NCBI GenBank assembly: GCA_050248155.1
Contig: JBFWSW010000059.1
Location: 1 to 23,850 of the forward strand
Direction: 5' to 3'
DNA from: VFMC01 sp050248155
GTDB taxonomy: Bacteria; Actinomycetota; Acidimicrobiia; Acidimicrobiales; Ilumatobacteraceae
DNA length: 23,850 nucleotides
Positions 8,361 through 15,776 of this stretch are shown here, piece by piece (position 1 is the stretch's first letter; the number at the start of each line of letters is the position of its first letter). The notes beneath the pieces are model-generated. The model was given only the letters and a program-made list of their open reading frames with translations. It was not told the origin of the DNA and did no database searches. A program made the position numbers and the translations under genes.

Positions 8361-8671
8361 ACACGGAGCGGCGCCGGCTGCCGCCGCCTCCCACACGCCA
8401 ACGACCGCCGAGCGTCAGGACGGTTCAGGCTCCCGCGCACGAGGAGGTCAGCGAGGAGGTCAGCGAGAGGGTTCCGCCTGACGAGCAACGAGCTGCGCCG
8501 AGGCGGCGACGCTCCACCGAGCCGCCGCCGAGGTCACTCGGCGTCCGGTCACCGTCGAGCCGAGTATTGCTGCACCGTGCGTTGTCGTCGCCGCGAGCCG
8601 CCCGCCAGGCGTTCCTGCTGCGCGAGGTGTTGGGGCCACCCGTGTCGATGCGCACAGACACCGACCGCTGA
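8357..8671 (+). CDS. Small Pro/Arg-rich protein translationally coupled to floA
   Basis: 104-residue protein starting with GTG 8357, which shares four bases (GTGA) with the floA stop. This argues that it is translated by coupling. The N-terminal two thirds are low-complexity, rich in Pro, Arg and Glu, with a doubled EEVSEEVSE element encoded by two 12-bp repeats. The C-terminal part (about 70-99, RALSSPRAARQAFLLREVLG followed by PPVSMR) looks conserved. It resembles the short '(L/I)LGPP(x)xxR' tail seen in small proteins encoded after floA in other bacteria, a resemblance recalled and not searched. It has no membrane segment. A cytoplasmic accessory to FloA is plausible, but the function is unknown. 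Confidence 0.75.
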   Translation: MNTERRRLPPPPTRQRPPSVRTVQAPAHEEVSEEVSERVPPDEQRAAPRRRRSTEPPPRSLGVRSPSSRVLLHRALSSPRAARQAFLLREVLGPPVSMRTDTDR

Positions 8672-8688
8672 ACGGCTCACCCCGACGC

Positions 8689-9192
8689 TCACATCGGCAA
8701 CACGTCCCCTGATCCCCGGCTCGCCTGCTGGATCACGCTGAGGCTGCCGTCGGATTCGAGGACCACAGCGGCAACCTGGTCGAGGCCGCCGACGCCGGCA
8801 GCACGGATCGATTGGTGCACGTCGTCAGCTCCCAGCCGCTGACGGCGCAGCTCGTCCTCGAGCAAGCGGCCGTCTCGTGCCACCACGGTTGGCTGCGCCT
8901 CGACCAGCCGCCGTCCCCAACCGCTGCGTGCCGTCGCGAACGCCACGACGAGCTGCAGGACGACGAGAGTCACGAACGCAGCCAACCCCTCGACGATCGC
9001 GACGTCGGACGACAGCGCGATCGTCGCCAACGTCGAGCCCAGCGCGATGGTCACCACCAGATCGAAGGCGCTCAGCTTGGCCAAGGTGCGCTTGCCCGAG
9101 ATCCGCAGCAGCACGACGACCGCCACGTAGGCGATCGTCGCCGCGACGAGCACCCGACCGACCTGCCCGAGGGTGTCGAACCACATCGTCAT
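8689..9192 (-). CDS. DUF421 domain membrane protein (YetF/YcaP-like)
   Basis: 167-residue membrane protein of the DUF421 (YetF) family. The ATG at 9192 is chosen because a G-rich run (GGGGG) lies 6 bases upstream and because a longer in-frame reading would run 31 bases into the preceding gene. Three hydrophobic segments (about 10-30, 42-60 and 65-87) surround the hallmark SGKRTLAKLSAFDLVVTIALG (32-52). The C-terminal cytoplasmic domain carries PTVVARDGRLLEDELRRQRL and the DVHQSIRAAGVGGLDQVAAV block (124-143). The biochemical role of the family is poorly defined. It lies 71 bases after the AhpD-like gene on the same strand and is convergent with the floA operon, 17 bases away. Confidence 0.88.
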   Translation of the reverse strand: MTMWFDTLGQVGRVLVAATIAYVAVVVLLRISGKRTLAKLSAFDLVVTIALGSTLATIALSSDVAIVEGLAAFVTLVVLQLVVAFATARSGWGRRLVEAQPTVVARDGRLLEDELRRQRLGADDVHQSIRAAGVGGLDQVAAVVLESDGSLSVIQQASRGSGDVLPM

Positions 9193-9263
9193 CTCGTACC
9201 CCCGGGCACTGAAGCTCACACGTGCCGCGCCCGTCAGCGCTCGAGGTCGAGCACGCGGCGGTA

Positions 9264-9884
9264 TCAGCTGGTGCGCGGCATCTGGCGACCCCACGTGACG
9301 CTTGCCTGCACGACTTCAGGAACGAGTTCACGTAGCGCCGCGTCGGGTGATGCGCCGAGCGCTCCGTTGATCGTCGAGAACGCGAGCCGCAGTGCGACGT
9401 AGACCGTGATCCCGAAGATCTGCTCGTCCGTGTAGCCGGCGGCACGGAGGGACTCGACGTCGTCGAGGCGCGTCGACGACGGGTCGGACACGACGCTGCG
9501 CGCCCACTGCGCCATCGTGCGTTCGGCTGGGGTGAGGTTGGTGTCGTCGCCACGCAGCACACCGGCCGCCGTCTCGGGGTCGGCGTGCGTGGCGAGCCGG
9601 CCACCCCAGGCGAACGAGCAGTACGAGTCACCGAGCGTCGAGGCAGTCGCCGTCACGAGGATGCCCTTCTCGCGCATGCCGAGCCCGGCGAGCTCCGACG
9701 CCCTGTTCATCAGATCCTTCAGCGTCGTGAGCATCGACGGCTCGAAACCCCACAGCCTGGTGAGGTTCATGACGAAGCCGGGGTCGAGGAGATCGCTGTC
9801 GAGCAGGGCCTGGCCGTCGACCGATGACGGCGGGTCGCTGAGGAAGTGCGGTCGATCAGCGGTCTCTGTGTCGGCGGCGGTCAT
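9264..9884 (-). CDS. Carboxymuconolactone decarboxylase/AhpD-like family protein
   Basis: 206-residue all-helical protein of the CMD/AhpD superfamily. The ATG at 9884 has a GAGGAG ribosome binding site just upstream. The diagnostic region ELAGLGMREKGILVTATAST is followed by LGDSYCSFAWGGRLA (84-98) and by a second helical repeat, LDDVESLRAAGYTDEQIFGITVYVALRLAFSTINGALG. AhpD peroxidase partners use a CxxCxxxH motif. Here only Cys89 remains: the second Cys position is Ala92 and the His position is Arg96. A thiol-disulfide peroxidase mechanism is therefore unlikely and a different, unidentified activity should be assumed. It precedes the DUF421 gene on the same strand; no clear functional link is seen. 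Confidence 0.85.
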   Translation of the reverse strand: MTAADTETADRPHFLSDPPSSVDGQALLDSDLLDPGFVMNLTRLWGFEPSMLTTLKDLMNRASELAGLGMREKGILVTATASTLGDSYCSFAWGGRLATHADPETAAGVLRGDDTNLTPAERTMAQWARSVVSDPSSTRLDDVESLRAAGYTDEQIFGITVYVALRLAFSTINGALGASPDAALRELVPEVVQASVTWGRQMPRTS

Positions 9885-9959
9885 GACGAGGCTCCTCTCG
9901 AGGCTGGACGGCCGTCACGGTAGACGTCTCGCCGCATGCCTGCCGGACGTCCGAGCCTC

Positions 9960-9999
9960 GAGGTGTGCCGCTCACCTGAACGGGTGAGCGGCACACCTC
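9960..9999 (-). terminator. Perfect 17-bp stem-loop downstream of the phytase-like gene
   Basis: Bases 9960-9976 pair perfectly with 9983-9999 around a 6-base loop. The stem is strong and GC-rich (GTGTGCCGCTCACC and its complement). It lies 16 bases past the stop of the minus-strand phytase-like gene and 75 bases before the start of the AhpD-like gene. It lacks a U-tract, as is usual for terminators in high-GC actinobacteria. Reading it as a terminator is an inference from place and stability. Confidence 0.65.
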
Positions 10000-10015
10000 T
10001 TGACCACGGGGCCGG

Positions 10016-12288
10016 TCAGCCGAGGTCGACCGGCAGCATCACCGTCTGACCGACGGCGTCGTCGAGGCCGTCGTTGTCGGTCACCATGTACGCCGTGCCG
10101 CCGAGGGTGACGCCGAGGCCTTCGAGCTTGTCGGGCGTCCACACCGAGGCGGCGGTCAGCTCGTCGAGGACGTCGGCCAGCAGCGTCTTCGGTACCACCG
10201 GCAGCGGCGTGCCGGTGACGTAGGGCTGGAAGTCGGCGTTCGCCAGGTCGACGCCGTAGATCCGCTTGATGCGGGCGACGGTGCCGAGCTGGTTGTCACG
10301 CTCGATGACCGCGAACGTGCCGTCGGGCAGCAGCGTGATCTCCGACAGCCCCACCCAGCCACCGAAGGGCGACTCGACCGGATCGAGGGCGTAGGCGACG
10401 AACGTCCACGTGCCGCTCGCCACCTCGTAGCGCCCGATCTTGGTCGTGCCGGCGGCATCGCTCGGCCACGGACGCTGGATCACGACGTACACGACCTCGT
10501 CGGCACCCGAACCGGTGACGGCGACACCCTCGAAGCCGCTGCTCGTCTGGCCGTCGGCGAGCAGCCCGGCGGGCAGCCCCACCTCGGCCTGCACGACGCC
10601 CGCATCGTCGACGCGGATGATGCGGTTGCTGATCTCGTCGTTGTCACCCTCCGACGCGAGCCAGAAGCCGCCGTCGGCTCGGCGGGCGATGCCTTCGAGG
10701 TCGAGGTCGTCGCGCACCGTCGTGTCGGGGTCGGTCACGAGCATCCGGTTGGTGATGACCGCGGGCTCGTCGGAGGTGTCGATCGTGTAGATGCCGGCCT
10801 CGCTGAGCGCGGAGTCGTTCACGGCGTACAGCGTGTCGTCCTGCACCGGATCACCCGACAGGCCCGACATCGCCACCCACGGGATCGGCAAGCCGTTCGG
10901 GAGATCGCCGCTCTCGAGCTGCGGGTACTCGGGCTCGCCGCTCTGGCGCTCGTAGATCGTGATCATCGAGGGGATGGTCCGTTCGGCGGCCGGGTCGTCC
11001 TCGTCGACCGACGTCTCCGACGCGATCACCAGCAGGCCTCGCTTCTCGATCGCCTTCATGCCCTCCGGGCCGATCCCGGTCGGCAGCATCTGCAGCAGCT
11101 CGGGCTGCTTGCCGTCGAGGTCGTACACGCCGACGATGTTGGCCCGCTCGGCTCCGATGAACAGCAGGTCATCGCCGTTGAACTCGCCGTACTCGAGCGC
11201 CTCGGGCTCGACGCCCTTGGCATCGGAACGGCCGTCGTTGTAGTGACCGGCCCTGATCGATGCGTACTCGAACGCGGGACCCGACTCGTACCTCACGTGG
11301 CCGCGCGTGTCGAAGATGGTGAACGAGCGGCTGCCACCGTTCTCGGCGTAGTCGCCCTCGTTGGCGATCGCGAACGCGTCGTCGCTGACCCAGTTCACCG
11401 TGTCGGGCTCGCGCAGGCGTGTGATCGTCTCGGTCATCGACAGCAGGTCGTCGTCGGTGGCGTCGACGTTCTCGAGCGTCACCTCGCCGGCGGGGAAGTT
11501 GCGCACGATCTTGCCGGTGCGCAGGTCGACGACGGCGATGTGGTTGTTCTCCTGCAGCGTCACGACTGCCTGGTTCTTGCGGTTGATGTCGACGAACTCG
11601 GGCTCGGGATCGTCCGCGTCGGCCATCGGGAGCGAGGTGAAGTCGACGAAGCGCAGCGGCCACCAGTCGGGGTTCCCCTGCGTCTCGATCACGACGAGCT
11701 GGCCGCCCGGCAGCTGAGGCAGGGCACCGTCGTTGAGGTCCTCGTTGCGCTGGTTCTCGAGGACGATCGCCGCGTACTTGCCGTCGGGTGAGAGCGCGAC
11801 CGAGTCGGGCTGCCCACCGAGCTGGAACGTCTTCACGATCTGGCGCGTGCCGACGTCGATCACGTGCAGCGTGCCCGAAGGAGACAGGAAGTCGTCGTCA
11901 GAATTGCCGTCACCGTCGTCGCTCGTGTCGACCGCGACCAGTGCGTACTTCGAGCCGACGGCGACGCTGGTGGGCGAGCCGCCGACGGCGACCGTCCCGG
12001 CAGGTGCCGGCGCTGCCGGGTCGGTGATGTCGACGAACCCGACCGAGCCCTGGCGGAGTCGGAGTAGACGAGCGTCCTGCCGTCCTTCGTCGCGGCGACG
12101 ATCTCGGCGACCTCGTTGCCGTTCAGCCGGACGTCGAACGTGCCGACGTGGTTGAACGAGCGTGGTCCGCGATGGTTCCATCCGCCGTTGCGTGCCAGCA
12201 CCGGGCTGGCCCCGACGGCGACGACTCCCATCGAGAGAGCAAGCACTGTCGCGAGGCTCTTCCTCCGAACACGTGCGTTCGAGAACAT
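10016..12288 (-). pseudogene. Secreted phytase-like/esterase-like beta-propeller protein, interrupted by a one-base frameshift
   Basis: The gene starts at ATG 12288 with an excellent AAGGAGG 5 bases upstream and a signal peptide (MFSNARVRRKSLATVLALSM..., cleavage near ASPVLA). About 79 codons later, at 12049-12054, the reading frame jumps by one base. The first frame ends in LVYSDSA and the next frame continues with GSVGFVDITDPAAPAPAGTV. Adding one base near GCCAGG would give an uninterrupted product of about 757 residues. The remainder is a beta-propeller-rich protein with repeats such as LGGQPDSVALSPDGKYAAIV and a C-terminal 'esterase-like activity of phytase' type domain (DLEGIARRADGGFWLASEGD, then SSGFEGVAV). 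A role in extracellular phosphate-ester turnover is a family-level guess. Whether the break is real or a sequencing error cannot be decided here; the rest of the gene shows no decay. Confidence 0.85.
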
Positions 12289-12347
12289 TCGTTCCTCCTT
12301 GGATCCGGGACGGGCCGAACGTAGGAAGGGCGTGTCGCGTTCTGGCT

Positions 12348-12385
12348 GTGTTCGGATGAACGGGCGGTGAACCGGCTTCGAACAC
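12348..12385. promoter_or_regulatory. Inverted repeats in the divergent gap between the phytase-like and DUF4142 genes
   Basis: The 123-base divergent gap contains GTGTTCG (12348-12354) and its complement CGAACAC (12379-12385), and a nested GTTCGGATGAAC dyad (12350-12361). Shared regulation of the two secreted-protein genes is possible. No clear -35/-10 pair was found. Confidence 0.25.
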
Positions 12386-12411
12386 TTGGGCAGCGGGTAG
12401 GAGCAGACACC

Positions 12412-12924
12412 ATGAAGATCGGTCGATCCTTTGCCGCGGCCGCCGTCGCGGCCACCGCCGTGGACGCCTCGAGCGCCGTACCGACACCCACCGGGGTGAC
12501 CGAGGAGGACGTGGCGTGGTTGGCCACCGCGCACCGGAGCAACCTCGCCGCGATCGCGGCCGGCCGAGCGGCGCAGGATCAGGCGGCCTCGCAGGAGTTG
12601 AGGGAGCTGGGGGCGACCTCGCTCGAGGAGCACGCGCGGCTCGACGCCGATCTCACGGCTGCGGCAACCGCACTGGGCGTCGCCCTGCCGACGACGCCGT
12701 CGCCGGACGCGCAGGCGTCGCTCGATCACGTCATGTCGCAGACGGGCCCGACGTTCGACACCCTCTGGGTTGCGTCGCAGACCGAGACGCAGCAGCACAC
12801 CGTCGAGACGACGAGAGCCGAGGTCGACGTGGGCTCGAACGAGACCGTCGTGCAGCTCGCGACCGCGGCGCTGCCGGTGATCGAGCACCACCTCGGCCGG
12901 CTGGTTGACGCGCGGCGGGCATGA
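12412..12924 (+). CDS. Secreted DUF4142-domain protein
   Basis: 170-residue protein. The ATG at 12412 has GTAGGAG about 8 bases upstream and is preferred over an in-frame GTG at 12367, because the shorter form begins directly with a signal-peptide-like segment (KIGRSFAAAAVAATAVDASSA). The mature part is helical, with the DUF4142 (ferritin-like fold) pattern: EDVAWLATAHRSNLAAIAAG, QELRELGATSLEEHARLDAD, and a C-terminal helix AALPVIEHHLGRL. The classical phrase 'FA..A..H...H' is here ELRELG...LEEHARLDADL. Family members are extracytoplasmic and of unknown function. It is divergent from the phytase-like gene and lies 21 bases before the SDR gene. That SDR start region is the one found duplicated at 15700. 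Confidence 0.8.
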   Translation: MKIGRSFAAAAVAATAVDASSAVPTPTGVTEEDVAWLATAHRSNLAAIAAGRAAQDQAASQELRELGATSLEEHARLDADLTAAATALGVALPTTPSPDAQASLDHVMSQTGPTFDTLWVASQTETQQHTVETTRAEVDVGSNETVVQLATAALPVIEHHLGRLVDARRA

Positions 12925-12974
12925 CAGGATCGCGCTGACGACACCATGGCACGCGTGCTCATCACCGGTTCGAC
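12925..12974 (+). repeat. Donor copy of the SDR 5'-end repeat
   Basis: Upstream flank and first ten codons of the intact SDR gene. They match 15700-15748: CAGGATCGCGC is identical, a 1-base indel follows, and then the first 29 coding bases agree except for two synonymous changes. The likeness stops after codon 10. Confidence 0.85.
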
Positions 12975-13713
12975 GACCGGCCTCGGGAAGGCGGCCGCCG
13001 AGGAGCTCCTCGACGGCGGCCACGAGGTGATCCTGCACGCCCGCAACCCCGAGCGCGCAGCGGATGTCGCCGAACTCGGTGCTCGCGTGGCGGGCGTGCT
13101 ACTCGGTGATCTCGCCGCGCTCGGTGACGTCCGCTCGCTCGCCGGCCAGGCGAACGCGATCGGCGGCATCGACGCCGTCATTCACAACGCGGGCGTCTAC
13201 GCCGAGTCGTCGCGTGGCGACACACCCGAAGGCCACGCGCGCACGTTGGCCGTCAACGTCCTCGCGCCGTACCTGTTGACGTTGTGGATCGAGGGACCGT
13301 CGCGGCTCGTCTACCTCACCAGCGGCATGCACGAGCAGGGCGACGCGTCGTTGCGCGACATCGACTGGACCGCACGCCGCTGGAACGGCATCCAGGCCTA
13401 CTGCGACAGCAAGCTCTTCGTGACCGCGCTCGCGTTCGCAGTCGCCCGTCGGCGGCCACACGTGCATACGCACGCGGTCGACCCCGGATGGGTGCCGACG
13501 AGGATGGGTGGGCCGAGTGCTCCCGATGACCTCGAGCTCGGTCATCGCACGCAGGCCTGGCTCGCCGTCACCGACGATCCCGCGGCGATCGGCGACAGCG
13601 GCTACTGGTTCCACCAGGAACAGCAGACGCCGCCGACCGCGGCGCAGGACGTGACCTTCCAGGACGCGCTGCTCGACGAGCTTGCCCGCCTCACCGGCGT
13701 GCCGTTCGCCTGA
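12946..13713 (+). CDS. SDR family NAD(P)-dependent oxidoreductase
   Basis: 255-residue short-chain dehydrogenase/reductase. The cofactor-binding motif TGSTTGLG spans residues 7-14 (TGxxxGxG), and Asn81-Ala-Gly83 is the conserved NAG. The catalytic residues are Ser126 (YLTSGMH), Tyr152 and Lys156 (YCDSK), so the enzyme looks active. After the catalytic lysine comes the usual VDPGWVPTRMGG (PG motif). The layout resembles short-chain enzymes annotated as daunorubicin C-13 ketoreductase-like or retinol-dehydrogenase-like; the substrate cannot be told. No Shine-Dalgarno stands close to the ATG. The gene lies 21 bases after the DUF4142 gene and is convergent with the ABC-2 permease, 16 bases away. 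Confidence 0.93.
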   Translation: MARVLITGSTTGLGKAAAEELLDGGHEVILHARNPERAADVAELGARVAGVLLGDLAALGDVRSLAGQANAIGGIDAVIHNAGVYAESSRGDTPEGHARTLAVNVLAPYLLTLWIEGPSRLVYLTSGMHEQGDASLRDIDWTARRWNGIQAYCDSKLFVTALAFAVARRRPHVHTHAVDPGWVPTRMGGPSAPDDLELGHRTQAWLAVTDDPAAIGDSGYWFHQEQQTPPTAAQDVTFQDALLDELARLTGVPFA

Positions 13714-13732
13714 GGCGACGACGGGTCGCTCA
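13711..13732. terminator. Hairpin spanning both stop codons of convergent genes
   Basis: TGAGGCGAC (13711-13719) pairs with GTCGCTCA (13725-13732) around a 5-base loop, with one bulged G. The arms contain the stop codon of the SDR gene and that of the ABC-2 permease. It may end transcription from both sides. There is no T-tract. Confidence 0.35.
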
Positions 13733-14563
13733 GCCGCTCGTCGACCGGGCGAACTTCCGCGTGGTCAGCACGGCGAACACGACGGTGATGCCGAGGGCCC
13801 AGGCGAGCGCAACCCATGCGTCGTTGCCGGCGTCGTAGCCGTTGTACAGGGCGCGGCACGCGTTGGTCAGCACCGTGAAGGGGTTGTTGCGAGCGATCGG
13901 CCGCAGCCAGCTCGTCATCCGGTTGACGTCGACGAACGCCGACGACACGAAGGTGAGCGGGAACATCCAGATGAAGCCCGCCGAGTTCGCCGCCTCGACC
14001 GAACCGACCGACAACCCGATCAGGGCCTGGATCCAGCTGAACGCGTACGAGAAGAGGAACATCAGGCCGGTCGCTGCGATCGCGCCCATGAACGACCCCT
14101 CGAAGCGGAACCCGATGAGGAACGCGACGACGATCATCACGGCGAACGTGACGACGTTGCGCACGATGTCCGAGACGGTGCGGCCGATCAGCACCGCCGA
14201 CGGGTACATCGGCAGCGAGCGCAGCCGGTCGATCATCCCCTTGCTCAGGTCGTCGGCCACGCCGACGCCGGTGAACGCGGAGTTGAACAGCACGGTCTGG
14301 GCGAAGATGCCCGGGATGACGTACTGCACGTAGTCGATCGGTACCTGCACCGACCCGCGGAACACGTACACGAACAAGACGATGAACATGATCGGCTGGA
14401 TGGTCGCGAAGATCAGCAGCTCGGGGTTGCGCGGGACGGCGCGCAGGTGACGGGTCGCCTCGGTCCACGCGTCCTTCAGCAGCCACTTCGCACCGGTGGG
14501 TGTCTCGAAGTGCTCGATCGGGCCGGTGTCGGCGACGGGCGGGCGTGTGGTGGTGGTCGTCAT
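13730..14563 (-). CDS. ABC-2 type transporter permease (DrrB-like)
   Basis: 277-residue membrane protein of the ABC-2/DrrB exporter family, the membrane half of a drug, lipid or polyketide efflux pump. The ATG at 14563 overlaps the stop of the ATPase gene (ATGA), so the pair is translationally coupled; upstream codons in the same frame belong to antisense-type Arg-rich sequence. A hydrophilic N-terminus with LLKDAWTEATRHLRAVPRNPELL precedes the first helix (IQPIMFIVLFVYVFRG). The ABC-2 core follows: DYVQYVIPGIFAQTVLF, DLSKGMIDRLRSLPM (cytoplasmic coupling loop), further helices, and MFPLTFVSSAFVDVNRM near the end. Six membrane segments are expected. The substrate is unknown. Confidence 0.93.
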   Translation of the reverse strand: MTTTTTRPPVADTGPIEHFETPTGAKWLLKDAWTEATRHLRAVPRNPELLIFATIQPIMFIVLFVYVFRGSVQVPIDYVQYVIPGIFAQTVLFNSAFTGVGVADDLSKGMIDRLRSLPMYPSAVLIGRTVSDIVRNVVTFAVMIVVAFLIGFRFEGSFMGAIAATGLMFLFSYAFSWIQALIGLSVGSVEAANSAGFIWMFPLTFVSSAFVDVNRMTSWLRPIARNNPFTVLTNACRALYNGYDAGNDAWVALAWALGITVVFAVLTTRKFARSTSG

Positions 14564-15555
14564 GATGTCGCCCCCTCCTCGGCGGCGTGCCCGGTGAGTG
14601 CGAAGAAGACGTCGTCCAGCGTGGACTGCCGTCCGACGATGTCGGTGAACTCGACGTGCTCGGCATCGAGCCGCCGCACGGCCTGCGCGGTCATGCCGGA
14701 GACCTCGACGACCGGTACTCGGACCGTTCGCACCGGCCCGTCCTCGGCACGGTCGACGACGATCTCGCCGCAGGCGAGGCCGGCGAGCGCCGAGATCACC
14801 TGCTGCACCGCGTCGGCGCTGGCGACGCTGACCTCGAGCACGTCGCCGCCGACCTGCAGCTTCAGCTCGTCGCTGGTGCCGCGGGCGATCACCCGGCCGT
14901 GGTCGATCACCACGATCTGGCTGGCGAGGCGCTCGGCCTCGTCGAGGTACTGGGTGGTCAGCAGCGTGGTCGTGCCCGCCTCGGTGAGCTCGCCGATCAG
15001 GTCCCACACCGACTGGCGGGCACGCGGGTCGAGCCCCGTCGTCGGCTCGTCGAGGAACAGCACCGACGGGCGAGCGATGAGGCTCATCGCGATGTCGAGA
15101 CGGCGGCGCATGCCGCCCGAGAAGCCCTTCACGACGCGGTCGGCTGCGTCGGTGAGATCGAACCGTTCGAGCAGCTCGCGGCCGCGCGCACGCGCCTCGG
15201 GCACTCGCATGTGGAAGAGGCGGCCGACGTGTTGGAGGTTCTCGAACGCGGTGAGGCGCTCGTCGACGGCTGCGTACTGACCCGTCAGGCCGATCCGCGC
15301 CTTGGCGCGCCGGGGGTCGGCGACCACGTCGATGCCGTCGACGAACGCACGCCCGGCGTCGGGCCGGATGAGCGTGGTGAGGATGCGGACGGCCGTGGTC
15401 TTGCCGGCACCGTTCGGGCCGAGCAGGCCGACCACCTTGGCGCGATCGACCTGCAGGTCGACCCCGTCGAGGGCCTTGGTCTCGCCGAAGGACTTGTGCA
15501 GGCCTTCGGCCAGGACCGCTGGGCCGTCGTCGGCTGGGGGGTGGTGATGTCGCAT
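14560..15555 (-). CDS. ABC transporter ATP-binding protein (DrrA-like, daunorubicin-resistance family)
   Basis: 331-residue ATPase of an ABC-2 exporter. The ATG at 15555 is chosen because residues before it in the open frame have no family character and would cover the opposite promoter region; GAGG lies 8-9 bases upstream. The order of motifs is normal: Walker A GPNGAGKT (46-53), Q-loop in GLTGQYAAVDERLTAFENL, signature FSGGMRRRLDIAMSL, Walker B VLFLDEPTTGLDPR, and the H-region TTLLTTQYLDEAE, where Gln replaces the usual His as in DrrA proteins. A C-terminal domain (DUF4162-like) ends the protein. It works with the DrrB-like permease encoded directly downstream. It is transcribed away from the FtsX-like operon. 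Confidence 0.94.
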   Translation of the reverse strand: MRHHHPPADDGPAVLAEGLHKSFGETKALDGVDLQVDRAKVVGLLGPNGAGKTTAVRILTTLIRPDAGRAFVDGIDVVADPRRAKARIGLTGQYAAVDERLTAFENLQHVGRLFHMRVPEARARGRELLERFDLTDAADRVVKGFSGGMRRRLDIAMSLIARPSVLFLDEPTTGLDPRARQSVWDLIGELTEAGTTTLLTTQYLDEAERLASQIVVIDHGRVIARGTSDELKLQVGGDVLEVSVASADAVQQVISALAGLACGEIVVDRAEDGPVRTVRVPVVEVSGMTAQAVRRLDAEHVEFTDIVGRQSTLDDVFFALTGHAAEEGATS

Positions 15556-15687
15556 GTGGGGGGCCTCATGTGTCGGTTGTGCGTGCCGGGCAGTCGCCCG
15601 CACCATGTTCGACGGTACGAGAACGCGGGACTCATCGGGCGCTCTTTTCGATCGGACCGCCGTTGCCACAGGTGTGACAGAGGTCCC

Positions 15688-15699
15688 CCACGCGCGTGG
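15688..15699. repeat. 12-bp perfect palindrome at the edge of the SDR remnant
   Basis: CCACGCGCGTGG is a perfect palindrome directly left of the duplicated SDR flank. It lies between the divergent DrrA-like gene and the FtsX-like operon and could be an operator or a recombination scar. In GC-rich DNA a chance palindrome is also possible. Confidence 0.3.
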
Positions 15700-15748
15700 C
15701 AGGATCGCGCCACCGCACCATGGCACGCGTTCTCATCACCGGCTCGAC
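15700..15748 (+). repeat. Truncated copy of the SDR gene 5' end (gene remnant)
   Basis: This stretch repeats 12925-12974: the upstream CAGGATCGCGC block and the first ten codons of the SDR gene (MARVLITGST). After codon 10 the likeness stops and the sequence runs into the start of the FtsX-like permease. It is a 5' fragment of an SDR gene left by a duplication or insertion. The two differences in the coding part are synonymous, so the copies diverged while the peptide was kept, or came from a close relative. Confidence 0.8.
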
Positions 15749-15776
15749 CCGTCTCACCCGCGGGTCGCGCCCATGA
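15720..15776 (+). CDS. 18-codon leader ORF from the SDR remnant, overlapping the FtsX-like start
   Basis: The ATG at 15720 opens MARVLITGSTRLTRGSRP and stops at TGA 15774-15776. The last ATGA overlaps the ATG (15773) of the FtsX-like permease. The remnant therefore gives that permease gene a coupled upstream ORF. Because the permease lacks a visible Shine-Dalgarno, its translation may depend on this leader. That the ORF is present is seen directly; its translation is an inference. Confidence 0.45.
   Translation: MARVLITGSTRLTRGSRP

Noticed and set aside
8441..8465. Short tandem repeat (two 12-bp units, GAGGAGGTCAGC)
   Set aside because: Only two units, inside the low-complexity part of the floA-coupled gene. 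It is noted there and is not a CRISPR or satellite.
12289..12487. N-terminal extension of the phytase-like frame to 12487
   Set aside because: This is the downstream frame read through upstream noncoding DNA. The signal peptide and AAGGAGG lie in the other frame at 12288, so the true start is there and a frameshift joins the two.
15554..15772. In-frame extension of the FtsX-like permease upstream to 15554
   Set aside because: It would start at the divergent DrrA-like start region and run through the SDR remnant in a different frame; no membrane or signal character.
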